Positions 47,101 to 62,100 of a DNA stretch of 64,000 nt are shown here, piece after piece; position 1 is the first letter of the stretch, and the number at the start of each line of letters is the position of its first letter. This stretch comes from Bilabrum cf. latius (taxonomy: Eukaryota > Bigyra: Bicosoecida > Bigyra > Bicosoecida): assembly GCA_965178125.1 (NCBI GenBank), contig OZ237735.1, positions 992,001 to 1,056,000 on the forward strand. Direction: 5' to 3'. Under the pieces are notes generated by a model. That model saw only the letters and a program-made list of their open reading frames with translations. It searched no databases and had not been told where the DNA came from. A program made the translations under genes and the position numbers.

Positions 47101-50100
47101 CAGAGCCCACAGTCACCGCGCCCGACGAGTCCAGCGACGAAGACCCAGACAGCACGCTCACGCCGCCAGATGCAGCCGACACCGCCGCGCCCGAGCCCAC
47201 AGTCACCACGCCAGACACCGCGTTCGTCGATGCGCCCGACGCCACGCTCACCGCGCCCGATGACGCAGATGCCGCATCGCCAGACCGCACAGTCACCGTG
47301 CCCGTCACATCCTTGTCAGACACGCCCGACAGCACGCTCACGCCGCCAGATGCAGCCGACACCGCCGCGCCCGAGCCCACAGTCACCACGCCAGACACCG
47401 CGTTCGTCGATGCGCCCGACGCCACGCTCACCGCGCCCGATGACGCAGATGCCGCATCGCCAGACCGCACAGTCACCGTGCCCGTCACATCCTTGTCAGA
47501 CACGCCCGACAGCACGCTCACGCCGCCAGATGCAGCCGACACCGCCGCGCCCGAGCCCACAGTCACCACGCCAGACACCGCGTTCGTCGATGCGCCCGAC
47601 GCCACGCTCACCGCGCCCGATGACGCGGATGCCGCATCGCCAGACCGCACAGTCACCGCGCCCGTCACATCCTTGTCAGACACGCCCGACAGCACGCTCA
47701 CGCCGCCAGATGCAGCCGACACCGCCGCGCCCGAGCCCACAGTCACCACGCCAGACACCGCGTTCGTCGATGCGCCCGACGCCACGCTCACCGCGCCCGA
47801 TGACGCAGATGCCGCATCGCCAGACCGCACAGTCACCGTGCCCGTCACATCCACGTCGGACGTGCCAGAGCCCACAGTCACCGCGCCCGACGAGTCAAGC
47901 GACGAAGACCCAGACAGCACGCTCACGCCGCCAGATGCAGCCGACACCGCCGCGCCCGAGCCCACAGTCACCACGCCAGACACCGCGTTCGTCGATGCGC
48001 CCGACGCCACGCTCACCGCGCCCGATGACGCGGATGCCGCATCGCCAGACCGCACAGTCACCGCGCCCGTCACATCCTTGTCAGACACGCCCGACAGCAC
48101 GCTCACGCCGCCAGATGCAGCCGACACCGCCGCGCCCGAGCCCACAGTCACCACGCCAGACACCGCGTTCGTCGATGCGCCCGACGCCACGCTCACCGCG
48201 CCCGATGACGCAGATGCCGCATCGCCAGACCGCACAGTCACCGTGCCCGTCACATCCACGTCGGACGTGCCAGAGCCCACAGTCACCGCGCCCGACGAGT
48301 CCAGCGACGAAGACCCAGACAGCACGCTCACGCCGCCAGATGCAGCCGACACCGCCGCGCCCGAGCCCACAGTCACCACGCCAGACACCGCGTTCGTCGA
48401 TGCGCCCGACGCCACGCTCACCGCGCCCGATGACGCGGATGCCGCATCGCCAGACCGCACAGTCACCGCGCCCGTCACATCCTTGTCAGACACGCCCGAC
48501 AGCACGCTCACGCCGCCAGATGCAGCCGACACCGCCGCGCCCGAGCCCACAGTCACCACGCCAGACACCGCGTTCGTCGATGCGCCCGACGCCACGCTCA
48601 CCGCGCCCGATGACGCGGATGCCGCATCGCCAGACCGCACAGTCACCGCGCCCGTCACATCCACGTCGGACGTGCCAGAGCCCACAGTCACCGCGCCCGA
48701 CGAGTCAAGCGACGAAGACCCAGACAGCACGCTCACGCCGCCAGATGCAGCCGACACCGCCGCGCCCGAGCCCACAGTCACCACGCCAGACACCGCGTTC
48801 GTCGATGCGCCCGACGCCACGCTCACCGCGCCCGATGACGCGGATGCCGCATCGCCAGACCGCACAGTCACCGTGCCCGTCACATCCTTGTCAGACACGC
48901 CCGACAGCACGCTCACGCCGCCAGATGCAGCCGACACCGCCGCGCCCGAGCCCACAGTCACCACGCCAGACACCGCGTTCGTCGATGCGCCCGACGCCAC
49001 GCTCACCGCGCCCGATGACGCGGATGCCGCATCGCCAGACCGCACAGTCACCGTGCCCGTCACATCCTTGTCAGACACGCCCGACAGCACGCTCACGCCG
49101 CCAGATGCAGCCGACACCGCCGCGCCCGAGCCCACAGTCACCACGCCAGACACCGCGTTCGTCGATGCGCCCGACGCCACGCTCACCGCGCCCGATGACG
49201 CGGATGCCGCATCGCCAGACCGCACAGTCACCGCGCCCGTCACATCCACGTCGGACGTGCCAGAGCCCACAGTCACCGCGCCCGACGAGTCCAGCGACGA
49301 AGACCCAGACAGCACGCTCACGCCGCCAGATGCAGCCGACACCGCCGCGCCCGAGCCCACAGTCACCACGCCAGACACCGCGTTCGTCGATGCGCCCGAC
49401 GCCACGCTCACCGCGCCCGATGACGCAGATGCCGCATCGCCAGACCGCACAGTCACCGTGCCCGTCACATCCTTGTCAGACACGCCCGACAGCACGCTCA
49501 CGCCGCCAGATGCAGCCGACACCGCCGCGCCCGAGCCCACAGTCACCACGCCAGACACCGCGTTCGTCGATGCGCCCGACGCCACGCTCACCGCGCCCGA
49601 TGACGCAGATGCCGCATCGCCAGACCGCACAGTCACCGTGCCCGTCACATCCTTGTCAGACACGCCCGACAGCACGCTCACGCCGCCAGATGCAGCCGAC
49701 ACCGCCGCGCCCGAGCCCACAGTCACCACGCCAGACACCGCGTTCGTCGATGCGCCCGACGCCACGCTCACCGCGCCCGATGACGCAGATGCCGCATCGC
49801 CAGACCGCACAGTCACCGTGCCCGTCACATCCTTGTCAGACACGCCCGACAGCACGCTCACGCCGCCAGATGCAGCCGACACCGCCGCGCCCGAGCCCAC
49901 AGTCACCACGCCAGACACCGCGTTCGTTGATGCGCCCGACGCCACGCTCACCGCGCCCGATGACGCGGATGCCGCATCGCCAGACCGCACAGTCACCGCG
50001 CCCGTCACATCCTTGTCAGACACGCCCGACAGCACGCTCACGCCGCCAGATGCAGCCGACACCGCCGCGCCCGAGCCCACAGTCACCACGCCAGACACCG

Positions 50101-53100
50101 CGTTCGTTGATGCGCCCGACGCCACGCTCACCGCGCCCGATGACGCAGATGCCGCATCGCCAGACCGCACAGTCACCGTGCCCGTCACATCCACGTCAGA
50201 CACGCCCGACAGCACGCTCACGCCGCCAGATGCAGCCGACACCGCCGCGCCCGAGCCCACAGTCACCACGCCAGACACCGCGTTCGTTGATGCGCCCGAC
50301 GCCACGCTCACCGCGCCCGATGACGCGGATGCCGCATCGCCAGACCGCACAGTCACCGCGCCCGTCACATCCTTGTCAGACACGCCCGACAGCACGCTCA
50401 CGCCGCCAGATGCAGCCGACACCGCCGCGCCCGAGCCCACAGTCACCACGCCAGACACCGCGTTCGTCGATGCGCCCGACGCCACGCTCACCGCGCCCGA
50501 TGACGCGGATGCCGCATCGCCAGACCGCACAGTCACCGTGCCCGTCACATCCACGTCGGACGTGCCAGAGCCCACAGTCACCGCGCCCGACGAGTCAAGC
50601 GACGAAGACCCAGACAGCACGCTCACGCCGCCAGATGCAGCCGACACCGCCGCGCCCGAGCCCACAGTCACCACGCCAGACACCGCGTTCGTTGATGCGC
50701 CCGACGCCACGCTCACCGCGCCCGATGACGCGGATGCCGCATCGCCAGACCGCACAGTCACCGTGCCCGTCACATCCTTGTCAGACACGCCCGACAGCAC
50801 GCTCACGCCGCCAGATGCAGCCGACACCGCCGCGCCCGAGCCCACAGTCACCACGCCAGACACCGCGTTCGTCGATGCGCCCGACGCCACGCTCACCGCG
50901 CCCGATGACGCGGATGCCGCATCGCCAGACCGCACAGTCACCGTGCCCGTCACATCCTTGTCAGACACGCCCGACAGCACGCTCACGCCGCCAGATGCAG
51001 CCGACACCGCCGCGCCCGAGCCCACAGTCACCACGCCAGACACCGCGTTCGTCGATGCGCCCGACGCCACGCTCACCGCGCCCGATGACGCGGATGCCGC
51101 ATCGCCAGACCGCACAGTCACCGCGCCCGTCACATCCACGTCGGACGTGCCAGAGCCCACAGTCACCGCGCCCGACGAGTCCAGCGACGAAGACCCAGAC
51201 AGCACGCTCACGCCGCCAGATGCAGCCGACACCGCCGCGCCCGAGCCCACAGTCACCACGCCAGACACCGCGTTCGTCGATGCGCCCGACGCCACGCTCA
51301 CCGCGCCCGATGACGCGGATGCCGCATCGCCAGACCGCACAGTCACCGTGCCCGTCACATCCTTGTCAGACACGCCCGACAGCACGCTCACGCCGCCAGA
51401 TGCAGCCGACACCGCCGCGCCCGAGCCCACAGTCACCACGCCAGACACCGCGTTCGTCGATGCGCCCGACGCCACGCTCACCGCGCCCGATGACGCGGAT
51501 GCCGCATCGCCAGACCGCACAGTCACCGCTCCCGTCACATCCACGTCGGACGTGCCAGAGCCCACAGTCACCGCGCCCGACGAGTCCAGCGACGAAGACC
51601 CAGACAGCACGCTCACGCCGCCAGATGCAGCCGACACCGCCGCGCCCGAGCCCACAGTCACCACGCCAGACACCGCGTTCGTCGATGCGCCCGACGCCAC
51701 GCTCACCGCGCCCGATGACGCGGATGCCGCATCGCCAGACCGCACAGTCACCGTGCCCGTCACATCCTTGTCAGACACGCCCGACAGCACGCTCACGCCG
51801 CCAGATGCAGCCGACACCGCCGCGCCCGAGCCCACAGTCACCACGCCAGACACCGCGTTCGTCGATGCGCCCGACGCCACGCTCACCGCGCCCGATGACG
51901 CGGATGCCGCATCGCCAGACCGCACAGTCACCGCGCCCGTCACATCCTTGTCAGACACGCCCGACAGCACGCTCACGCCGCCAGATGCAGCCGACACCGC
52001 CGCGCCCGAGCCCACAGTCACCACGCCAGACACCGCGTTCGTCGATGCGCCCGACGCCACGCTCACCGCGCCCGATGACGCGGATGCCGCATCGCCAGAC
52101 CGCACAGTCACCGTGCCCGTCACATCCACGTCGGACGTGCCAGAGCCCACAGTCACCGCGCCCGACGAGTCAAGCGACGAAGACCCAGACAGCACGCTCA
52201 CGCCGCCAGATGCAGCCGACACCGCCGCGCCCGAGCCCACAGTCACCACGCCAGACACCGCGTTCGTTGATGCGCCCGACGCCACGCTCACCGCGCCCGA
52301 TGACGCGGATGCCGCATCGCCGGACCGCACAGTCACCGTGCCCGTCACATCCTTGTCAGACACGCCCGACAGCACGCTCACGCCGCCAGATGCAGCCGAC
52401 ACCGCCGCGCCCGAGCCCACAGTCACCACGCCAGACACCGCGTTCGTCGATGCGCCCGACGCCACGCTCACCGCGCCCGATGACGCGGATGCCGCATCGC
52501 CAGACCGCACAGTCACCGCGCCCGTCACATCCACGTCGGACGTGCCAGAGCCCACAGTCACCGCGCCCGACGAGTCCAGCGACGAAGACCCAGACAGCAC
52601 GCTCACGCCGCCAGATGCAGCCGACACCGCCGCGCCCGAGCCCACAGTCACCACGCCAGACACCGCGTTCGTCGATGCGCCCGACGCCACGCTCACCGCG
52701 CCCGATGACGCAGATGCCGCATCGCCAGACCGCACAGTCACCGTGCCCGTCACATCCTTGTCAGACACGCCCGACAGCACGCTCACGCCGCCAGATGCAG
52801 CCGACACCGCCGCGCCCGAGCCCACAGTCACCACGCCAGACACCGCGTTCGTCGATGCGCCCGACGCCACGCTCACCGCGCCCGATGACGCAGATGCCGC
52901 ATCGCCAGACCGCACAGTCACCGTGCCCGTCACATCCTTGTCAGACACGCCCGACAGCACGCTCACGCCGCCAGATGCAGCCGACACCGCCGCGCCCGAG
53001 CCCACAGTCACCACGCCAGACACCGCGTTCGTTGATGCGCCCGACGCCACGCTCACCGCGCCCGATGACGCGGATGCCGCATCGCCAGACCGCACAGTCA

Positions 53101-56100
53101 CCGCGCCCGTCACATCCTTGTCAGACACGCCCGACAGCACGCTCACGCCGCCAGATGCAGCCGACACCGCCGCGCCCGAGCCCACAGTCACCACGCCAGA
53201 CACCGCGTTCGTTGATGCGCCCGACGCCACGCTCACCGCGCCCGATGACGCAGATGCCGCATCGCCAGACCGCACAGTCACCGTGCCCGTCACATCCACG
53301 TCAGACACGCCCGACAGCACGCTCACGCCGCCAGATGCAGCCGACACCGCCGCGCCCGAGCCCACAGTCACCACGCCAGACACCGCGTTCGTTGATGCGC
53401 CCGACGCCACGCTCACCGCGCCCGATGACGCGGATGCCGCATCGCCAGACCGCACAGTCACCGCGCCCGTCACATCCTTGTCAGACACGCCCGACAGCAC
53501 GCTCACGCCGCCAGATGCAGCCGACACCGCCGCGCCCGAGCCCACAGTCACCACGCCAGACACCGCGTTCGTCGATGCGCCCGACGCCACGCTCACCGCG
53601 CCCGATGACGCGGATGCCGCATCGCCAGACCGCACAGTCACCGTGCCCGTCACATCCACGTCGGACGTGCCAGAGCCCACAGTCACCGCGCCCGACGAGT
53701 CAAGCGACGAAGACCCAGACAGCACGCTCACGCCGCCAGATGCAGCCGACACCGCCGCGCCCGAGCCCACAGTCACCACGCCAGACACCGCGTTCGTTGA
53801 TGCGCCCGACGCCACGCTCACCGCGCCCGATGACGCGGATGCCGCATCGCCAGACCGCACAGTCACCGTGCCCGTCACATCCTTGTCAGACACGCCCGAC
53901 AGCACGCTCACGCCGCCAGATGCAGCCGACACCGCCGCGCCCGAGCCCACAGTCACCACGCCAGACACCGCGTTCGTCGATGCGCCCGACGCCACGCTCA
54001 CCGCGCCCGATGACGCGGATGCCGCATCGCCAGACCGCACAGTCACCGTGCCCGTCACATCCTTGTCAGACACGCCCGACAGCACGCTCACGCCGCCAGA
54101 TGCAGCCGACACCGCCGCGCCCGAGCCCACAGTCACCACGCCAGACACCGCGTTCGTCGATGCGCCCGACGCCACGCTCACCGCGCCCGATGACGCGGAT
54201 GCCGCATCGCCAGACCGCACAGTCACCGCGCCCGTCACATCCACGTCGGACGTGCCAGAGCCCACAGTCACCGCGCCCGACGAGTCCAGCGACGAAGACC
54301 CAGACAGCACGCTCACGCCGCCAGATGCAGCCGACACCGCCGCGCCCGAGCCCACAGTCACCACGCCAGACACCGCGTTCGTCGATGCGCCCGACGCCAC
54401 GCTCACCGCGCCCGATGACGCGGATGCCGCATCGCCAGACCGCACAGTCACCGTGCCCGTCACATCCTTGTCAGACACGCCCGACAGCACGCTCACGCCG
54501 CCAGATGCAGCCGACACCGCCGCGCCCGAGCCCACAGTCACCACGCCAGACACCGCGTTCGTCGATGCGCCCGACGCCACGCTCACCGCGCCCGATGACG
54601 CGGATGCCGCATCGCCAGACCGCACAGTCACCGCGCCCGTCACATCCACGTCGGACGTGCCAGAGCCCACAGTCACCGCGCCCGACGAGTCCAGCGACGA
54701 AGACCCAGACAGCACGCTCACGCCGCCAGATGCAGCCGACACCGCCGCGCCCGAGCCCACAGTCACCACGCCAGACACCGCGTTCGTCGATGCGCCCGAC
54801 GCCACGCTCACCGCGCCCGATGACGCGGATGCCGCATCGCCAGACCGCACAGTCACCGTGCCCGTCACATCCTTGTCAGACACGCCCGACAGCACGCTCA
54901 CGCCGCCAGATGCAGCCGACACCGCCGCGCCCGAGCCCACAGTCACCACGCCAGACACCGCGTTCGTCGATGCGCCCGACGCCACGCTCACCGCGCCCGA
55001 TGACGCGGATGCCGCATCGCCAGACCGCACAGTCACCGCGCCCGTCACATCCTTGTCAGACACGCCCGACAGCACGCTCACGCCGCCAGATGCAGCCGAC
55101 ACCGCCGCGCCCGAGCCCACAGTCACCACGCCAGACACCGCGTTCGTCGATGCGCCCGACGCCACGCTCACCGCGCCCGATGACGCGGATGCCGCATCGC
55201 CAGACCGCACAGTCACCGTGCCCGTCACATCCACGTCGGACGTGCCAGAGCCCACAGTCACCGCGCCCGACGAGTCAAGCGACGAAGACCCAGACAGCAC
55301 GCTCACGCCGCCAGATGCAGCCGACACCGCCGCGCCCGAGCCCACAGTCACCACGCCAGACACCGCGTTCGTTGATGCGCCCGACGCCACGCTCACCGCG
55401 CCCGATGACGCGGATGCCGCATCGCCGGACCGCACAGTCACCGTGCCCGTCACATCCTTGTCAGACACGCCCGACAGCACGCTCACGCCGCCAGATGCAG
55501 CCGACACCGCCGCGCCCGAGCCCACAGTCACCACGCCAGACACCGCGTTCGTCGATGCGCCCGACGCCACGCTCACCGCGCCCGATGACGCGGATGCCGC
55601 ATCGCCAGACCGCACAGTCACCGTGCCCGTCACATCCTTGTCAGACACGCCCGACAGCACGCTCACGCCGCCAGATGCAGCCGACACCGCCGCGCCCGAG
55701 CCCACAGTCACCACGCCAGACACCGCGTTCGTTGATGCGCCCGACGCCACGCTCACCGCGCCCGATGACGCGGATGCCGCATCGCCAGACCGCACAGTCA
55801 CCGCGCCCGTCACATCCTTGTCAGACACGCCCGACAGCACGCTCACGCCGCCAGATGCAGCCGACACCGCCGCGCCCGAGCCCACAGTCACCACGCCAGA
55901 CACCGCGTTCGTTGATGCGCCCGACGCCACGCTCACCGCGCCCGATGACGCAGATGCCGCATCGCCAGACCGCACAGTCACCGTGCCCGTCACATCCACG
56001 TCGGACGTGCCAGAGCCCACAGTCACCGCGCCCGACGAGTCAAGCGACGAAGACCCAGACAGCACGCTCACGCCGCCAGATGCAGCCGACACCGCCGCGC

Positions 56101-59100
56101 CCGAGCCCACAGTCACCACGCCAGACACCGCGTTCGTCGATGCGCCCGACGCCACGCTCACCGCGCCCGATGACGCGGATGCCGCATCGCCAGACCGCAC
56201 AGTCACCGTGCCCGTCACATCCTTGTCAGACACGCCCGACAGCACGCTCACGCCGCCAGATGCAGCCGACACCGCCGCGCCCGAGCCCACAGTCACCGCG
56301 CCAGACACCGCGTTCGTCGATGCGCCCGACGCCACGCTCACCGCGCCCGATGACGCAGATGCCGCATCGCCAGACCGCACAGTCACCGTGCCCGTCACAT
56401 CCTTGTCAGACACGCCCGACAGCACGCTCACGCCGCCAGATGCAGCCGACACCGCCGCGCCCGAGCCCACAGTCACCACGCCAGACACCGCGTTCGTCGA
56501 TGCGCCCGACGCCACGCTCACCGCGCCCGATGACGCGGATGCCGCATCGCCAGACCGCACAGTCACCGCGCCCGTCACATCCACGTCGGACGTGCCAGAG
56601 CCCACAGTCACCGCGCCCGACGAGTCCAGCGACGAAGACCCAGACAGCACGCTCACGCCGCCAGATGCAGCCGACACCGCCGCGCCCGAGCCCACAGTCA
56701 CCACGCCAGACACCGCGTTCGTCGATGCGCCCGACGCCACGCTCACCGCGCCCGATGACGCAGATGCCGCATCGCCAGACCGCACAGTCACCGTGCCCGT
56801 CACATCCTTGTCAGACACGCCCGACAGCACGCTCACGCCGCCAGATGCAGCCGACACCGCCGCGCCCGAGCCCACAGTCACCACGCCAGACACCGCGTTC
56901 GTCGATGCGCCCGACGCCACGCTCACCGCGCCCGATGACGCAGATGCCGCATCGCCAGACCGCACAGTCACCGTGCCCGTCACATCCTTGTCAGACACGC
57001 CCGACAGCACGTTCACGCCGCCAGATGCAGCCGACACCGCCGCGCCCGAGCCCACAGTCACCACGCCAGACACCGCGTTCGTTGATGCGCCCGACGCCAC
57101 GCTCACCGCGCCCGATGACGCGGATGCCGCATCGCCAGACCGCACAGTCACCGCGCCCGTCACATCCTTGTCAGACACGCCCGACAGCACGCTCACGCCG
57201 CCAGATGCAGCCGACACCGCCGCGCCCGAGCCCACAGTCACCACGCCAGACACCGCGTTCGTTGATGCGCCCGACGCCACGCTCACCGCGCCCGATGACG
57301 CAGATGCCGCATCGCCAGACCGCACAGTCACCGCGCCCGTCACATCCTTGTCAGACACGCCCGACAGCACGCTCACGCCGCCAGATGCAGCCGACACCGC
57401 CGCGCCCGAGCCCACAGTCACCACGCCAGACACCGCGTTCGTTGATGCGCCCGACGCCACGCTCACCGCGCCCGATGACGCGGATGCCGCATCGCCAGAC
57501 CGCACAGTCACCGCGCCCGTCACATCCTTGTCAGACACGCCCGACAGCACGCTCACGCCGCCAGATGCAGCCGACACCGCCGCGCCCGAGCCCACAGTCA
57601 CCACGCCAGACACCGCGTTCGTCGATGCGCCCGACGCCACGCTCACCGCGCCCGATGACGCGGATGCCGCATCGCCAGACCGCACAGTCACCGTGCCCGT
57701 CACATCCACGTCGGACGTGCCAGAGCCCACAGTCACCGCGCCCGACGAGTCAAGCGACGAAGACCCAGACAGCACGCTCACGCCGCCAGATGCAGCCGAC
57801 ACCGCCGCGCCCGAGCCCACAGTCACCACGCCAGACACCGCGTTCGTCGATGCGCCCGACGCCACGCTCACCGCGCCCGATGACGCGGATGCCGCATCGC
57901 CAGACCGCACAGTCACCGTGCCCGTCACATCCTTGTCAGACACGCCCGACAGCACGCTCACGCCGCCAGATGCAGCCGACACCGCCGCGCCCGAGCCCAC
58001 AGTCACCACGCCAGACACCGCGTTCGTCGATGCGCCCGACGCCACGCTCACCGCGCCCGATGACGCGGATGCCGCATCGCCAGACCGCACAGTCACCGTG
58101 CCCGTCACATCCTTGTCAGACACGCCCGACAGCACGCTCACGCCGCCAGATGCAGCCGACACCGCCGCGCCCGAGCCCACAGTCACCACGCCAGACACCG
58201 CGTTCGTCGATGCGCCCGACGCCACGCTCACCGCGCCCGATGACGCGGATGCCGCATCGCCAGACCGCACAGTCACCGCGCCCGTCACATCCACGTCGGA
58301 CGTGCCAGAGCCCACAGTCACCGCGCCCGACGAGTCCAGCGACGAAGACCCAGACAGCACGCTCACGCCGCCAGATGCAGCCGACACCGCCGCGCCCGAG
58401 CCCACAGTCACCACGCCAGACACCGCGTTCGTCGATGCGCCCGACGCCACGCTCACCGCGCCCGATGACGCGGATGCCGCATCGCCAGACCGCACAGTCA
58501 CCGTGCCCGTCACATCCACGTCGGACGTGCCAGAGCCCACAGTCACCGCGCCCGACGAGTCAAGCGACGAAGACCCAGACAGCACGCTCACGCCGCCAGA
58601 TGCAGCCGACACCGCCGCGCCCGAGCCCACAGTCACCACGCCAGACACCGCGTTCGTCGATGCGCCCGACGCCACGCTCACCGCGCCCGATGACGCGGAT
58701 GCCGCATCGCCAGACCGCACAGTCACCGTGCCCGTCACATCCTTGTCAGACACGCCCGACAGCACGCTCACGCCGCCAGATGCAGCCGACACCGCCGCGC
58801 CCGAGCCCACAGTCACCACGCCAGACACCGCGTTCGTCGATGCGCCCGACGCCACGCTCACCGCGCCCGATGACGCGGATGCCGCATCGCCAGACCGCAC
58901 AGTCACCGTGCCCGTCACATCCTTGTCAGACACGCCCGACAGCACGCTCACGCCGCCAGATGCAGCCGACACCGCCGCGCCCGAGCCCACAGTCACCACG
59001 CCAGACACCGCGTTCGTCGATGCGCCCGACGCCACGCTCACCGCGCCCGATGACGCGGATGCCGCATCGCCAGACCGCACAGTCACCGCGCCCGTCACAT

Positions 59101-62100
59101 CCACGTCGGACGTGCCAGAGCCCACAGTCACCGCGCCCGACGAGTCCAGCGACGAAGACCCAGACAGCACGCTCACGCCGCCAGATGCAGCCGACACCGC
59201 CGCGCCCGAGCCCACAGTCACCACGCCAGACACCGCGTTCGTCGATGCGCCCGACGCCACGCTCACCGCGCCCGATGACGCAGATGCCGCATCGCCAGAC
59301 CGCACAGTCACCGTGCCCGTCACATCCTTGTCAGACACGCCCGACAGCACGCTCACGCCGCCAGATGCAGCCGACACCGCCGCGCCCGAGCCCACAGTCA
59401 CCACGCCAGACACCGCGTTCGTTGATGCGCCCGACGCCACGCTCACCGCGCCCGATGACGCGGATGCCGCATCGCCAGACCGCACAGTCACCGCGCCCGT
59501 CACATCCTTGTCAGACACGCCCGACAGCACGCTCACGCCGCCAGATGCAGCCGACACCGCCGCGCCCGAGCCCACAGTCACCACGCCAGACACCGCGTTC
59601 GTTGATGCGCCCGACGCCACGCTCACCGCGCCCGATGACGCGGATGCCGCATCGCCAGACCGCACAGTCACCGCGCCCGTCACATCCTTGTCAGACACGC
59701 CCGACAGCACGCTCACGCCGCCAGATGCAGCCGACACCGCCGCGCCCGAGCCCACAGTCACCACGCCAGACACCGCGTTCGTTGATGCGCCCGACGCCAC
59801 GCTCACCGCGCCCGATGACGCGGATGCCGCATCGCCAGACCGCACAGTCACCGCGCCCGTCACATCCTTGTCAGACACGCCCGACAGCACGCTCACGCCG
59901 CCAGATGCAGCCGACACCGCCGCGCCCGAGCCCACAGTCACCACGCCAGACACCGCGTTCGTCGATGCGCCCGACGCCACGCTCACCGCGCCCGATGACG
60001 CGGATGCCGCATCGCCAGACCGCACAGTCACCGTGCCCGTCACATCCACGTCGGACGTGCCAGAGCCCACAGTCACCGCGCCCGACGAGTCAAGCGACGA
60101 AGACCCAGACAGCACGCTCACGCCGCCAGATGCAGCCGACACCGCCGCGCCCGAGCCCACAGTCACCACGCCAGACACCGCGTTCGTCGATGCGCCCGAC
60201 GCCACGCTCACCGCGCCCGATGACGCAGATGCCGCATCGCCAGACCGCACAGTCACCGTGCCCGTCACATCCTTGTCAGACACGCCCGACAGCACGCTCA
60301 CGCCGCCAGATGCAGCCGACACCGCCGCGCCCGAGCCCACAGTCACCACGCCAGACACCGCGTTCGTCGATGCGCCCGACGCCACGCTCACCGCGCCCGA
60401 TGACGCGGATGCCGCATCGCCAGACCGCACAGTCACCGCGCCCGTCACATCCACGTCGGACGTGCCAGAGCCCACAGTCACCGTGCCCGACGAGTCCAGC
60501 GACGAAGACCCAGACAGCACGCTCACGCCGCCAGATGCAGCCGACACCGCCGCGCCCGAGCCCACAGTCACCACGCCAGACACCGCGTTCGTCGATGCGC
60601 CCGACGCCACGCTCACCGCGCCCGATGACGCTGATGCCGCATCGCCAGACCGCACAGTCACCGTGCCCGTCACATCCTTGTCAGACACGCCCGACAGCAC
60701 GCTCACGCCGCCAGATGCAGCCGACACCGCCGCGCCCGAGCCCACAGTCACCACGCCAGACACCGCGTTCGTCGATGCGCCCGACGCCACGCTCACCGCG
60801 CCCGATGACGCGGATGCCGCATCGCCAGACCGCACAGTCACCGCGCCCGTCACATCCACGTCGGACGTGCCAGAGCCCACAGTCACCGCGCCCGACGAGT
60901 CCAGCGACGAAGACCCAGACAGCACGCTCACGCCGCCAGATGCAGCCGACACCGCCGCGCCCGAGCCCACAGTCACCACGCCAGACACCGCGTTCGTCGA
61001 TGCGCCCGACGCCACGCTCACCGCGCCCGATGACGCGGATGCCGCATCGCCAGACCGCACAGTCACCGTGCCCGTCACATCCTTGTCAGACACGCCCGAC
61101 AGCACGCTCACGCCGCCAGATGCAGCCGACACCGCCGCGCCCGAGCCCACAGTCACCACGCCAGACACCGCGTTCGTCGATGCGCCCGACGCCACGCTCA
61201 CCGCGCCCGATGACGCAGATGCCGCATCGCCAGACCGCACAGTCACCGTGCCCGTCACATCCTTGTCAGACACGCCCGACAGCACGCTCACGCCGCCAGA
61301 TGCAGCCGACACCGCCGCGCCCGAGCCCACAGTCACCACGCCAGACACCGCGTTCGTTGATGCGCCCGACGCCACGCTCACCGCGCCCGATGACGCGGAT
61401 GCCGCATCGCCAGACCGCACAGTCACCGCGCCCGTCACATCCTTGTCAGACACGCCCGACAGCACGCTCACGCCGCCAGATGCAGCCGACACCGCCGCGC
61501 CCGAGCCCACAGTCACCACGCCAGACACCGCGTTCGTCGATGCGCCCGACGCCACGCTCACCGCGCCCGATGACGCCGATGCCGCATCGCCAGACCGCAC
61601 AGTCACCGTGCCCGTCACATCCACGTCGGACGTGCCAGAGCCCACAGTCACCGCGCCCGACGAGTCCAGCGACGAAGACCCAGACAGCACGCTCACGCCG
61701 CCAGATGCAGCCGACACCGCCGCGCCCGAGCCCACAGTCACCACGCCAGACACCGCGTTCGTCGATGCGCCCGACGCCACGCTCACCGCGCCCGATGACG
61801 CGGATGCCGCATCGCCAGACCGCACAGTCACCGCGCCCGTCACATCCTTGTCAGACACGCCCGACAGCACGCTCACGCCGCCAGATGCAGCCGACACCGC
61901 CGCGCCCGAGCCCACAGTCACCACGCCAGACACCGCGTTCGTCGATGCGCCCGACGCCACGCTCACCGCGCCCGATGACGCCGATGCCGCATCGCCGGAC
62001 CGCACAGTCACCGTGCCCGTCACATCCACGTCGGACGTGCCAGAGCCCACAGTCACCGCGCCCGACGAGTCAAGCGACGAAGACCCAGACAGCACGCTCA

